Shown here: positions 22,191 to 31,134 of the stretch, piece by piece | Position numbering within the stretch: the first letter of the stretch is position 1 | How the letters are laid out: every line of letters starts with the position of its first letter | Source: an uncultured Clostridia bacterium | Lineage (GTDB): Bacteria > Bacillota > Clostridia > Peptostreptococcales > Anaerovoracaceae | NCBI GenBank assembly: GCA_934255545.1 | Contig: CAKQOE010000001.1 | Coordinates: 62,001-126,000, forward strand | Direction: 5' to 3' | DNA length: 64,000 nucleotides | Position numbers and translations under genes: made by a program | The notes under the pieces: generated by a model | The model's input: the letters and a program-made list of their open reading frames with translations, nothing else | What the model was told of the DNA's origin: nothing | Databases searched by the model: none

Positions 22191-23609
22191 TTGACATTAC
22201 AGACTTTCAGCGGCATCGTTTTTCTTGCGGCAATGGCCGTTATCTACCGCTTTTCACATAAAAAACTGCGCCTTCCGGTGCTCCTCGCGGCGAGCATCGC
22301 GTGCTACGCCATGTTTTCGCTTCAGATGCTCGGCATGCTTGCGGCAGCTGTCGCGATATCCTATGTATTCGCAATATGCATCGAAAAAGCCGGCGCGCCG
22401 GGCGCGCCTAAAAAGCTGCTGCTTGCGGCAGCGCTGATCATTCATTTCGGCGAACTTTTCGTATTTAAGTATTTCGGATTTTTTACTGGTATAAAGCTTG
22501 ATCTCGTCATGCCGGTCGGTATATCTTTTTATACTTTTATGATCTGCGGATATCTCATCGATGTTTACAGGGGAAAGGTGAGGGCAGAGCGCAATCCCGC
22601 AGTTTATGCGGCGTTCATATGCTTCTTTCCGCAGGTCGCTTCCGGACCTATAGGGCGAGCCGACTCGCTCATACCGCAGATAAAGGCTGCGAAAACGCCT
22701 GAACGCGCGGACATCAGAGAAGGGGCTCTGCTGTTCTGCTGGGGTCTTTTTCTTAAAATGGTACTTGCTGACAATCTGGGCATACTCGTTGACAGCGCGT
22801 ACGCAGTGCCTGAAGAGGTATCCGGACTGGCGCTCCTTATAGCAGCCATGGCTTATTCGCTGCAGATATATTGTGATTTTGCAGGTTACTCTATGCTCGC
22901 GTTCGGTGCGGGCAGGCTTTTCGGGATACGGCTGATAGAAAACTTCCATGCTCCGTACCTGTCGCTCGACAGCCGTGAGTTCTGGCGCAGATGGCATATA
23001 TCGCTTTCAACATGGTTCCGCGATTATCTTTATTTTCCGCTGGGCGGAAGCCTTTACGGAAACGCGCGGCGCCTGCTCAACGTCATGATCGTGTTTACGG
23101 TAAGCGGACTGTGGCACGGCGCAGCTGTAACGTTTGTCATATGGGGCGCGCTTAACGGCGTTTACCAGGTCATCGGCATACTTACTGACAGACAGCGCAC
23201 AGCTTTACATAAGGCGCTGCATCTGCATGAGGACGGCGCCGTCCTCAAACTTTGGCGCCGCGCTGTGACATTTATACTCATGACTGCGGCATGGATATTT
23301 TTCAGAGCCGATAACATCGATCACGCGCTCAGCATATACAGGGGGATACTTGAGCTGTTTGAGGGTGCCGACGCGTGGAATCTGTCACTTGATATGCTCG
23401 GAGCGGGCCGCAGACTCGTCACAGTCATCATTGCGGCGCTCATCGTACTGCTTGGTGTCGATCTGGCAGGGGAGAAAAGGCCGCTGCGCGAACGTCTGAC
23501 AGGCTGGAAGTGGTTCGCTGCCGTTACGTTTATGCTTTGCGTCATATTTATATTCGGCTGCTACGGGCCGGGATTTGACGCGCAGGAATTCGTTTATTTC
23601 CGTTTTTAA
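22191..23609 (+). CDS. MBOAT-family membrane-bound O-acyltransferase (AlgI/DltB type)
   Basis: I start at TTG 22191 because AAGGAGG lies 5 nt before it; the ATG at 22095 lies inside the promoter. The 472-residue product has about ten membrane helices. It carries the MBOAT hallmarks Phe-Trp-Arg-Arg-Trp-His-Ile-Ser-Leu-Ser-Thr-Trp-Phe-Arg-Asp-Tyr and Ser-Gly-Leu-Trp-His-Gly-Ala with the catalytic His. Such enzymes pass acyl groups, usually acetyl, across the membrane to cell-wall polymers or exopolysaccharide. It is followed 15 nt later by an SGNH-type partner. Two palindromes (22392-22408 and 23228-23247) lie within the coding sequence. The operators upstream predict BlaI control. Confidence 0.9.
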   Translation: MTLQTFSGIVFLAAMAVIYRFSHKKLRLPVLLAASIACYAMFSLQMLGMLAAAVAISYVFAICIEKAGAPGAPKKLLLAAALIIHFGELFVFKYFGFFTGIKLDLVMPVGISFYTFMICGYLIDVYRGKVRAERNPAVYAAFICFFPQVASGPIGRADSLIPQIKAAKTPERADIREGALLFCWGLFLKMVLADNLGILVDSAYAVPEEVSGLALLIAAMAYSLQIYCDFAGYSMLAFGAGRLFGIRLIENFHAPYLSLDSREFWRRWHISLSTWFRDYLYFPLGGSLYGNARRLLNVMIVFTVSGLWHGAAVTFVIWGALNGVYQVIGILTDRQRTALHKALHLHEDGAVLKLWRRAVTFILMTAAWIFFRADNIDHALSIYRGILELFEGADAWNLSLDMLGAGRRLVTVIIAALIVLLGVDLAGEKRPLRERLTGWKWFAAVTFMLCVIFIFGCYGPGFDAQEFVYFRF

Positions 23610-23624
23610 GAAGGTGGGAACGAC

Positions 23625-24539
23625 ATGAAAAAAAGAATTTTATGCGGTGCTGCCGCAATCGTTTCACTTTTTATACTTTTTATGATCGTGTGGCCGCTGG
23701 GCGGCCTGCTCATGCCTCAGCGAACTTCATTCGGGGCGAACTGGGGAGGATTTCTGCAGGCTGAAGAGGATTCGTGCGATGTTATGTTTTTCGGAAGCTC
23801 TATCGTTTACTGCGACGCTTACCCTGACTTTTTTACGCAGACATCGGGACGCTCCGCGTATGTTCTGGCGGGGCCGGAGCAGAATATGGCTATGACGTAT
23901 TACTATATAAAAGGGGCGCTTGAAACGCAGTCTCCGTCTATCGTATTTGTCGAGATGACTGAGATGTATTTCCCGAAAAAAAATGATTTCCAGAAGGCCA
24001 ATATCGGCTACATGCCGTGGGGCGAGAACCGCCTGCGCGCGACGTTCGATACTGCCGAAAAGGATGAGTGGTTCGGACTTCTTTTTCCTATATATGACTA
24101 TCACGACCGTTGGAATGAAATAACGCCTGATGAGCTTAAACAGAATCTTGAAGGATATACTGCTGAAAAATGCCGCGGTTACACGTATCTGACTGACGCA
24201 GTTCCGCAGGGCAAGTTTACCGTAAAGAAAGTAACTGAGGACGAATACGATTTTAATCTTGAATGGTTCAAAAAAATCACGCAGCTCGCGCGCGAAAACG
24301 ATATAACGCTCATCCCGTATATAGCGCCTTATTACGAACGCCTGTCTGACGAGCATACGGAGCAGATACGGAAGGACGTTGCTGATGAAGGATTTTATCT
24401 GCTCAACTGCAATGAATATTTCGATGAGTTCGGTTTTAATTCACAGACTGACTTTTTTGACAGCCTGCATACTAACTGCTATGGGGCGCAGAAATTTTCA
24501 CGCTGGATGGGGCGGTATGTGAAGGATAATGTAATGTAG
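23625..24539 (+). CDS. SGNH/GDSL-like membrane-anchored acyl-transfer partner of the MBOAT protein
   Basis: The 304-residue product has an N-terminal membrane helix (about 5-24). The remainder is an extracytoplasmic domain with Phe-Phe-Gly-Ser-Ser at 55-59, in place of the Gly-Asp-Ser block, and Asp-Ser-Leu-His-Thr-Asn near the C-terminus, which supplies the Asp and His of the triad. This is the arrangement of DltD/AlgX-like proteins that complete O-acylation after an MBOAT protein exports the acyl group. GGTGGG precedes the ATG. Substrate polymer and acyl group are not evident from sequence. Confidence 0.8.
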   Translation: MKKRILCGAAAIVSLFILFMIVWPLGGLLMPQRTSFGANWGGFLQAEEDSCDVMFFGSSIVYCDAYPDFFTQTSGRSAYVLAGPEQNMAMTYYYIKGALETQSPSIVFVEMTEMYFPKKNDFQKANIGYMPWGENRLRATFDTAEKDEWFGLLFPIYDYHDRWNEITPDELKQNLEGYTAEKCRGYTYLTDAVPQGKFTVKKVTEDEYDFNLEWFKKITQLARENDITLIPYIAPYYERLSDEHTEQIRKDVADEGFYLLNCNEYFDEFGFNSQTDFFDSLHTNCYGAQKFSRWMGRYVKDNVM

Positions 24540-24546
24540 CGTTTGG

Positions 24547-24561
24547 GTGCGCCGGGCGCAC
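24547..24561. repeat. 15-nt perfect GC palindrome
   Basis: GTGCGCC-G-GGCGCAC lies 8 nt after the stop of the SGNH gene. Confidence 0.6.
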
Positions 24562-24607
24562 GAAAAACGTGTAGATCAATGAATTAAAATCAATTTTTAA
24601 GAGCTGG

Positions 24608-24645
24608 CTGCCGCGCTGAAACAGGTGCGGCAGCCTTGTTATTTA
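24608..24645 (+). terminator. Terminator between the MBOAT operon and the opposing ATPase gene
   Basis: GGCTGCCGC and GCGGCAGCC pair around a 13-nt loop, followed by TTGTTATTT on the plus strand. It may act in both directions. Confidence 0.6.
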
Positions 24646-24648
24646 AAG

Positions 24649-25872
24649 CTATATCATCCATACGGGTACGATATAATTTTCTCTGTCGATCGCGCCAAGT
24701 GCAGGTTTCATACAGACAACTGCGCCTTTTGATCGTGGAACTGATGACTTATCCAATAAATGAAACACTTTTGTCAATTCTGTTCCCGGATTTGATGTCT
24801 TTTTAATTTCAATAGGGTTCAAAACGCCGTCATGCTCAAGAACAATATCTATTTCCTTTGCGTCCTTGTCTCGATAATAGTATAAATAAGGCTCCATGCC
24901 GCAATTTATATACGTTTTCATTATTTCTGAAACTACATAATTTTCAAGAATAGCGCCGTTCATGGCACCGCTTTCTAATGTCTCCGCGCTGCTCCATTTA
25001 GTCAGATAGCACACAAGACCTGTGTCATAAAAATACAGCTTTGGAGTTTTCACAAGACGCTTTAACAAATTATTTGAATAAGGATGCAAATAGAAAATAA
25101 TACCTAAAGTTTCCAAAATACCCAACCATCTCTTTGCCTCCGGCTGATTTATATCTGCATCTCTCGCAATTTCTGCTATATTCAGCATTTGACCGCATCT
25201 TGCCGCTATAGCCGTAATAAATCTCATAAACTTCAGTGAATCTATACTATCTGACAATTCCCTTACATCACGTTCTATATAAGTAGCTAAATAACTGCTG
25301 TAGAAGATCTGACTGTTGCTGTTTCCCCCGCTTACGATCGCAGGCATAGAGCCTTTGTATATCCTCTCGAAAATCTCTTTTACGTCAGCTTCTTTTCTTT
25401 CTTTCGTCCTTGCAGACAGCGCTTCCATATCGATCATAAAAGGCTTCATTTCTCCGCCTGATATCTCTGCCTGAGATAATGATGTAAGTGAAAGCACAGC
25501 TACTCTTCCTGCCAGAGATTCACCGACTCCCTGCATCAGTTTAAATACCTGAGAACCTGTCAGCCAAAACGCTCCCGGTTCATGATTTTTATCTGCATAC
25601 ATTTTAATATAACTGAAAAGCTCCGGAGCATACTGAACTTCATCGATCAGTACAGGTGGCTTATGCAACTGCAGGAATAATTCCGGGTCAGTTTTTGCAA
25701 GATTTCTCTCGTTCAGGTCATCAAGAGTAACATATCCTCTGTCTGTTCCGTCCATTAATTTCTGCAGCATCGTAGTCTTGCCTACCTGCCTTGGTCCTGT
25801 AACAAGAACTACGGGATATTCCTTTGTGACTTGATTTACCACTTTTTCAAGATTTCTTGTTATATAATCCAT
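24649..25872 (-). CDS. AAA+ ATPase with DUF4143 C-terminal domain
   Basis: The start at 25872 follows AAGGAG; the frame upstream lacks one. The 407-residue product has Walker A Gly-Pro-Arg-Gln-Val-Gly-Lys-Thr-Thr at about 26-34 and Walker B-like Val-Leu-Ile-Asp-Glu-Val-Gln-Tyr. A sensor segment Leu-Thr-Gly-Ser-Gln follows, and the DUF4143 region (about 190-350) ends with an endonuclease-like Lys-Glu-Ile-Asp-Ile-Val-Leu motif. Such ATPases are common in accessory regions of Clostridia and Bacteroidetes, and their biological role is not established. Its promoter carries repeated TTAGCCGAA/TTCGGCTAA elements. Confidence 0.85.
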   Translation of the reverse strand: MDYITRNLEKVVNQVTKEYPVVLVTGPRQVGKTTMLQKLMDGTDRGYVTLDDLNERNLAKTDPELFLQLHKPPVLIDEVQYAPELFSYIKMYADKNHEPGAFWLTGSQVFKLMQGVGESLAGRVAVLSLTSLSQAEISGGEMKPFMIDMEALSARTKERKEADVKEIFERIYKGSMPAIVSGGNSNSQIFYSSYLATYIERDVRELSDSIDSLKFMRFITAIAARCGQMLNIAEIARDADINQPEAKRWLGILETLGIIFYLHPYSNNLLKRLVKTPKLYFYDTGLVCYLTKWSSAETLESGAMNGAILENYVVSEIMKTYINCGMEPYLYYYRDKDAKEIDIVLEHDGVLNPIEIKKTSNPGTELTKVFHLLDKSSVPRSKGAVVCMKPALGAIDRENYIVPVWMI

Positions 25873-25887
25873 TAGTCTGGTCTCCTT

Positions 25888-25955
25888 TTCGGCTAATTCT
25901 TGTATTTGCTTCATATTAGCCGAAATTTATAAAAAAATCAAGTACATTCGGCTAA
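25888..25955. promoter_or_regulatory. Three TTCGGCTAA/TTAGCCGAA boxes around the ATPase-gene promoter
   Basis: TTCGGCTAA occurs at 25888-25896 and 25947-25955, and its inverse TTAGCCGAA at 25916-25924. The minus-strand promoter TTGATT-17 nt-TAATAT lies between the outer boxes. The spacing suggests an operator, possibly autoregulatory. Confidence 0.5.
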
Positions 25956-26302
25956 ATGGGGCTATATATGATGTATAATGTATTAACACAATAATTTATT
26001 AATAAAATATTAAAAGACTAATATAATAGGTATTTTCGCGCGCCGGGCGCGCAACGTATCAGTTTTTTATTTATTACTTCACTCGAGGACTATATAGTTT
26101 TTGTGGTTTAACTTAATATATTATTCAGATATTAAAACTTCTCACATTGATGCAGTGTGGGAAGTTTTAATTATTGACCTATTATATTTATTATGATATT
26201 TTTAGAGTATGATTATCATTTTAAGTGAACTGCAAAAGAAGAATAGCAAATGAAAAAAACGACTTTTTACCATGCTTATAATGGAATACGTAAAATAAAA
26301 TA
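25956..26302. other. AT-rich intergenic stretch
   Basis: It contains the perfect palindrome GCGCGCC-G-GGCGCGC (26038-26052) and a hairpin AAAACTTC...GAAGTTTT (about 26136-26169) that resembles a terminator. A 15-codon open frame beginning ATGAAAAAAACG at 26250 ends just before the next gene; it is too short to defend as a gene. Confidence 0.45.
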
Positions 26303-26758
26303 ATGAATAACTATCAAAAAAATATATTATTTAAGTATAAGCCATTAATAAGGCCCAAAGAAATTCATACTGTTGATTTAATTGAATATATTAAGAATAA
26401 ATATACATGTATTGATGTTACAAATAACTTTAAAATGGAACCATCATTTAAAATTGCATTTCTAAATTGTACACAGTATAAAAATCTACGAAACATCACT
26501 GAAGATGATATATCTGATATACACGTAATCAAAGTATTAAAGGACTACAAAAGTGAACAATTGTTTTTAGATTCTTTTAATGATTCTGAAATCATTGTAT
26601 ATATAGATTCAGTAACACAATATTTTGAAACAGATAATTATGAATTATTTTATTTGCTTAGTATTGAAAAATCAATATCTTTTAAAAGCTTTGAGACTAA
26701 TGATACTGACTTAATCAACTTGGCTTCGCTTATGTACATCTATTCAACAAGGAAATAA
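26303..26758 (+). CDS. Hypothetical AT-rich protein, possible immunity-type protein
   Basis: The 151-residue product is rich in Ile, Asn, Lys, Tyr and Phe and has no membrane helix or signal peptide. Its base composition is far more AT-rich than the flanking genes, a sign of recent transfer. No Shine-Dalgarno sequence of normal strength precedes the ATG. No family is recognised; size and composition resemble immunity proteins of polymorphic toxins, but that is only a resemblance. A remnant coding frame overlaps its 3' end. Confidence 0.5.
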   Translation: MNNYQKNILFKYKPLIRPKEIHTVDLIEYIKNKYTCIDVTNNFKMEPSFKIAFLNCTQYKNLRNITEDDISDIHVIKVLKDYKSEQLFLDSFNDSEIIVYIDSVTQYFETDNYELFYLLSIEKSISFKSFETNDTDLINLASLMYIYSTRK

Positions 26759-26891
26759 AACTGGAAACATTAAAGTATATGGCAGTGCCAATATTGGATA
26801 TCACTATTTATATATAGATGCTACAGGACATACAAATAACACAACATGGTATAGTAGGACAAATGGTTCAGGATATATAAATATTATATAA
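26715..26891 (+). pseudogene. Truncated coding remnant lacking a start codon
   Basis: A 58-codon frame runs from just after a TAA to the stop at 26889-26891 without any usable start codon. Its product, rich in Tyr, Asn, Thr, Gly and Ile with His-Tyr-Leu-Tyr-Ile-Asp-Ala-Thr-Gly-His, looks like the C-terminus of a small secreted beta-rich protein. It overlaps the end of the preceding gene in another frame. A deletion joining two genes, or a frameshift, would explain it. Confidence 0.4.
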
Positions 26892-26917
26892 TCGTAAATC
26901 AAAGGTGGAAATATAAA

Positions 26918-27493
26918 ATGAGACGATCAGTGATTTTAATATTATATTTTACGACAGTAATCACAGTGTTTATTGTAGGCATACATGTTGGAACTTATTA
27001 TAACAATAAAAATTTACTAAAAAATATAGCTATATCTCTTGTTGAGTCATTTGGATGGGAGATAAGCGATGAAACCCAGATAAGCGAAATAGTAGAACAG
27101 AAGCTTATTTTTAATCAAACTTATAAAAACTGGACAGTTTCAAAAAGTTCTGATATGTCAAGCGGTAATATTGAAGGTATAATGCCTCTGTTTTTAAGGA
27201 AGGATGATATTACATCAAATGATGAAAATGTATACTGCTACATTATTCCTGTTGAGTATGATATGCCTGAGGATGTTCAATTGCAGGCAATTGTAGCGTT
27301 TTATAATGGAAAAATATGTATGTCAGCCATTCATGCTGATTCTTCCAAATTAATAGACAAAATAACAGACATAGAAAAAGAGGCCTTACCCGAAGTAGCA
27401 GACGAGGATATAATACCTTCCACATGGCCGCTCAATGTAGAAGCAGATATATTAGAAAAATGGAAAAGTAAATTTTTAAGATTTATAAAATAA
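26918..27493 (+). CDS. Hypothetical membrane-anchored protein in AT-rich island
   Basis: The 191-residue product has one N-terminal membrane helix (about 5-25) ending Gly-Ile-His-Val-Gly-Thr-Tyr, then a soluble domain of about 160 residues without recognisable motifs. AAAGGTGGAAAT is a fair ribosome site. Composition is AT-rich like the neighbouring gene. No family is recognised. It may be paired with the truncated upstream remnant, as bacteriocin-like genes often have membrane-protein partners, but this is speculative. Confidence 0.55.
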   Translation: MRRSVILILYFTTVITVFIVGIHVGTYYNNKNLLKNIAISLVESFGWEISDETQISEIVEQKLIFNQTYKNWTVSKSSDMSSGNIEGIMPLFLRKDDITSNDENVYCYIIPVEYDMPEDVQLQAIVAFYNGKICMSAIHADSSKLIDKITDIEKEALPEVADEDIIPSTWPLNVEADILEKWKSKFLRFIK

Positions 27494-27518
27494 GAAATAT
27501 CTGGAATATATTCAAGTG

Positions 27519-27600
27519 AGTAGACACATTTAGCTGGAAAATTTATACGTAGTATACCTGTATGGTTCACCATATACGACGCCTCCTTCTTGTGTCTACT
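27519..27600. repeat. 82-bp element with 10-bp terminal inverted repeats
   Basis: AGTAGACACA (27519-27528) and TGTGTCTACT (27591-27600) are perfect inverted repeats. Inside, the minus strand has AAGGAGG followed by GTATATG, like the start of a small gene. The element resembles a miniature transposable element or a joined pair of insertion-sequence ends. No transposase is present. Confidence 0.4.
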
Positions 27601-27834
27601 TTATTGTAGTGTATATTTACTGATCGTCTCCACTTAATTAATATAAATCCACATAGGCAGCAACCAGTAAAAGGTGGGATGACCGGATGAACCACCGAAA
27701 TGTTCAAATACATAATATCACTTGATGTAAGCATATATTTTATAAGTTATTATGGTGAATCATACTCTACAAAAGTGTTGATATCTCACACGTAAAGACA
27801 GGGATATCTAGAGTTTTATTATAGGGTGACAGTT

Positions 27835-28257
27835 ATGAAAAAATACAGATTATCTAAATCAGAAGAAAGGGTCATGGAGATACTGTGGCAGGAAAATGCT
27901 CCGCTAACTATCTCACAGATTGTTAGTCTGGCTGACGACATGGATTGGAAGGCTAATTATGTCACTAAAATCATTAACTTTCTTGTTAAGAAAGAAATGG
28001 TCAATATGTGCGGTGTTACGCTAGAACGCAATCATTACTCCCGTCAGTTCGTTCCACTAATGGACAAAGACGAGTATGCTGCCGGACTTTTAAACGAAGC
28101 GGGCATAAAGATCACTGATCTTCCTGATATAGCAGCTGCGCTTGTAAAAAAAAGCAGTGGCAGAAAGAAGCTCGATAGACGCAATCAGAAACTGCTAGTG
28201 GAACTTGAAGATATGATAGCTCGCTATAGCGCCGAAGATGACGCTCATGATTGCTAG
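27835..28257 (+). CDS. BlaI/MecI-family transcriptional repressor (first copy)
   Basis: The 140-residue protein has a winged helix N-terminal domain (Leu-Ser-Lys-Ser-Glu-Glu-Arg-Val-Met-Glu-Ile-Leu-Trp, then Thr-Ile-Ser-Gln-Ile-Val, then Val-Thr-Lys-Ile-Ile-Asn-Phe-Leu). A helical C-terminal dimerisation region carries the protease-sensitive segment. I prefer the ATG at 27835 with AGGGTGA upstream over the GTG at 27826. It is followed by an M56 metallopeptidase gene, the usual pair: the membrane peptidase senses a wall signal and triggers loss of the repressor. Its upstream region has no TACTA-N6-TAGTA site. Confidence 0.85.
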   Translation: MKKYRLSKSEERVMEILWQENAPLTISQIVSLADDMDWKANYVTKIINFLVKKEMVNMCGVTLERNHYSRQFVPLMDKDEYAAGLLNEAGIKITDLPDIAAALVKKSSGRKKLDRRNQKLLVELEDMIARYSAEDDAHDC

Positions 28258-28278
28258 ACTATATGAAAGTAGGTCGTT

Positions 28279-29478
28279 ATGTATATAACGCTTTTTTCAT
28301 TTTTATCTGCGCTGCTTTGGAGCAGCATAATGATCATCGCAGTCTTTATCATCCGCAGGAAGAGACTCTTTCATTGCCATGCAGATATGACCATGATAGT
28401 TCTGCTTTATGTGCTGTGTGCATTCAGACTGCTTGTTCCTATTGAATTTAGATGTACTTCGGTCATAGAAGATGATACTTTTTATCCACGCTTTTACAGA
28501 TTCCTTACGACAGAAACTATCATAAGATCATATCGCATTGATATTTTGACGGTAATTGCCGTTATATGGATCCTCGGTTCATTAATACTTCTTGCAGTTT
28601 ATATATTTTGCGAGATACGTGCAGAAAAACATATAAAAGCCGTTTCAACTGAATGTGATAATAATAAATACGAACTTTTAGAAGAAATAAAGCGTATTAC
28701 CGGTAAAAATATACACGCGCAGTTGCGTGAGGCAGAACATCTCGATACACCGTTTGGGTCGGGGCTTTTTTCCAAATACATAGTGATTCCGCAACAAATT
28801 GAAAATATTGAAGACAGTTGCGCGGAATGTGGAAAAGTAGAAGATCCGTATAAAAATCACCTTCGTTATATACTGCTGCATGAATATACGCATTTCATCA
28901 ATCATGATATAGCGCTGAAGCTGATGATAAATATATATCGCATTGTATTTTGGTGGAATCCATTTGTATATCTGCTAAAAACAGACATCTCTCAGACACT
29001 TGAGCTTAAATGCGATATGGCTGTTTCAGGAATGCTTGATAAAAAAGGACGTATTGAATATCTGCAGACTATACTATCTGTCATTCGCGGAGCCGGAAGC
29101 TGTGACAAAAGGCCTGACAGATCTGCAGCATTTTCAGGATTCAGCCCTGAAAATGAAATAAAAGAACGTTTTGAAGCAATAACAGGATACGATCGTAACA
29201 ATTATAACAAAGCGAAAAAAATTGCCACACTTACAGTAACCCTAATATTTGCCGTAGCTATAGTCTGTTCTTATATGGTCGTTCCACAGCCTGCTTTTAA
29301 CACGGCTGACGACGCTCATGACAGTATAGTGACATTTGACGCATCTGATGCTTACATACTTGAAAAACCAGATGAACAATACCTGCTCTGCATAAGCTCA
29401 CAGGAGCCTGTGCCTTTATCTGCTGAACAGGCTCAGTTTTATATAAATACCGGTATGGAGCTGCGTCAGCAAAACTGA
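28279..29478 (+). CDS. BlaR1/MecR1-family M56 membrane metallopeptidase (first copy)
   Basis: The 399-residue protein has four membrane helices (about 2-22, 35-52, 95-117 and 315-335) and a cytosolic zinc-protease domain with His-Glu-Tyr-Thr-His. Phe-Trp-Trp-Asn-Pro-Phe and Glu-Leu-Lys-Cys-Asp, typical of the family, follow. After the last helix only about 60 residues remain, so the penicillin-binding sensor domain of true BlaR1 is absent and the signal is unlikely to be a classical acylating beta-lactam. It forms a unit with the BlaI gene 21 nt upstream. Confidence 0.83.
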   Translation: MYITLFSFLSALLWSSIMIIAVFIIRRKRLFHCHADMTMIVLLYVLCAFRLLVPIEFRCTSVIEDDTFYPRFYRFLTTETIIRSYRIDILTVIAVIWILGSLILLAVYIFCEIRAEKHIKAVSTECDNNKYELLEEIKRITGKNIHAQLREAEHLDTPFGSGLFSKYIVIPQQIENIEDSCAECGKVEDPYKNHLRYILLHEYTHFINHDIALKLMINIYRIVFWWNPFVYLLKTDISQTLELKCDMAVSGMLDKKGRIEYLQTILSVIRGAGSCDKRPDRSAAFSGFSPENEIKERFEAITGYDRNNYNKAKKIATLTVTLIFAVAIVCSYMVVPQPAFNTADDAHDSIVTFDASDAYILEKPDEQYLLCISSQEPVPLSAEQAQFYINTGMELRQQN

Positions 29479-29515
29479 CCGGCACAATATGAGACATTCT
29501 CCTGCGATTTTTGTA

Positions 29516-31099
29516 TTATTTATTCATTAACTCATTCAGTCGGATAATAACAGCGCAGGTTATCCAGAAATATGGCGCTGTGGTGCAGCTGCTGAATGAG
29601 AACATTGATTGTACAAGGTAGGCGGTGACTGAGAGTAGCAGCGCCGTTGATGCCGCCGCGGCCGAACCCACGCGCCCACGCAAAGCCGCCGCGCAGTTGA
29701 CCATCCCCCGGAGCGCCGCGGCCGTCACGCCCAAGGCAAACGCCAGATAAGCGCCCAGCGCAAGGATACCCTGGCACGCCAGCACATTTAAAAATTCATT
29801 ATGCGCCGTATCTATGCGCGCCGTAACCATGACGCCGCGGTCCGCGTCATAACGCTGAAACGGCTCTATATCCATATGTCCTATAGTATCGGGACCCGTT
29901 CCGAGGAGCAGGTGAGACGGCACGCGTTCTATTATATTTCTGTAAATATAAACGCGGCCCGTTCCGAAGCTGTCGTCTATATTTCCGTGCATGATCTCAT
30001 GCAGCTCGCCCGCCGTTCCCGGCAGGCTCGTTTCTGCGTATATGAAAGCGCCTGCGGCGCAGCCCGCCAGTACGAGCGCCGCCAGATACGCCGCGATCAT
30101 CTTCCTTTTTTTGGAATCTGAAAATATGTATGCCGCGATCGGTGCGGCTATCAGGCAGATAAATGCCATAGCGAGCAGGCCAGCGGTCACTTTTATGACT
30201 GCGAGCAGTACGAGCGAAAGCGCGGCCGCAGTCAGGCAGATCATACCGACCGGCAGCGTTCCGCTGCCCTCAACTGAACTTCCGAAATCATCACACTCAT
30301 TTCCTGCATCATCGCCGTTTTGTTTTCCATTATTTTCCTTAATGCATATATCCGCTTTCCCCGCTCCGAAAACCAGATGACCCCCGACCACCGCCGTCAG
30401 CGGTATCGCCACGCACAAAAACGCCGAAACAAGATCGGCGTTCCCGATAGTCCCTATAAACTCCCCGCTGTACTTTACATTCCTGTCAGCCCACGAAAGC
30501 CCGTCCGGATAAAGCCCGAACGGGTTCATGCCCGCAGCCTGCAGCAGGCTGATAATGTCAAACGCTATCACTGACGCTCCAAATACCGCCGCGTGTAGCA
30601 GGTGAGGACGGTAATGCCTGCTCACAAATATGAATGTAAGGCCGTAGATCGCGATCGTAAGCGTTCCTTCATGCCTTCCCGACCCGAATATCGTTTCAGG
30701 GAAATAATCAGAGCAGAGAGCCGATATGAGCGTCAGAATGATATATATAACTACGGCGGCGCGCGTCACCGCGCCTATACGGTCATATCCGCGCGTCGCA
30801 TGTCCTCCGACCGCCGCCGATGCGCCTGCAGCCGCGCCCGCGGCTTCTTCCATCGCCGGATCCGCAGCGTCCTTCAGCAGCGCCTCATGGCGCGCCAAGC
30901 CTCCTGACCCAAGCGCGAACCGCTGAAAAGCCACAAAAAGCATAACGGCGCAGTACCCGCCGCATACTATGATAAACATATGATATTTACCATCAGATAT
31001 AGTCCTGTATCCCTGCGCGCATAAAAGAAAAACGGAGCCCATAAGCATTATGAACAGTCCTGTTATTATGTTTTCCAATGATAATTTTCCTGTTCTCAT
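29516..31099 (-). CDS. O-antigen ligase/polymerase-like membrane protein (Wzy_C)
   Basis: The 527-residue protein has about twelve hydrophobic helices and the Wzy_C hallmark: a periplasmic loop with Leu-Gly-Thr-Gly-Pro-Asp-Thr-Ile-Gly and Asp-Thr-Ala-His-Asn-Glu-Phe-Leu. Such proteins polymerise or transfer polysaccharide at the outer face of the membrane. The cytoplasmic loops near residues 70-100 and 270-290 are low-complexity. GGAG lies 9 nt before the ATG. It has the highest GC content of the region and no glycosyltransferase genes nearby. Position between two BlaI/M56 pairs and near the O-acylation operon suggests surface-polymer modification. Confidence 0.8.
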   Translation of the reverse strand: MRTGKLSLENIITGLFIMLMGSVFLLCAQGYRTISDGKYHMFIIVCGGYCAVMLFVAFQRFALGSGGLARHEALLKDAADPAMEEAAGAAAGASAAVGGHATRGYDRIGAVTRAAVVIYIILTLISALCSDYFPETIFGSGRHEGTLTIAIYGLTFIFVSRHYRPHLLHAAVFGASVIAFDIISLLQAAGMNPFGLYPDGLSWADRNVKYSGEFIGTIGNADLVSAFLCVAIPLTAVVGGHLVFGAGKADICIKENNGKQNGDDAGNECDDFGSSVEGSGTLPVGMICLTAAALSLVLLAVIKVTAGLLAMAFICLIAAPIAAYIFSDSKKRKMIAAYLAALVLAGCAAGAFIYAETSLPGTAGELHEIMHGNIDDSFGTGRVYIYRNIIERVPSHLLLGTGPDTIGHMDIEPFQRYDADRGVMVTARIDTAHNEFLNVLACQGILALGAYLAFALGVTAAALRGMVNCAAALRGRVGSAAAASTALLLSVTAYLVQSMFSFSSCTTAPYFWITCAVIIRLNELMNK

Positions 31100-31134
31100 G
31101 GCTTTTAGCTCCGTTTTTTATTCTTTATTTTTAT

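Noticed and set aside
28251..28445. A 64-codon plus-strand frame overlapping the start of the M56 gene
   Set aside because: It lies in another frame of a strongly supported peptidase gene.
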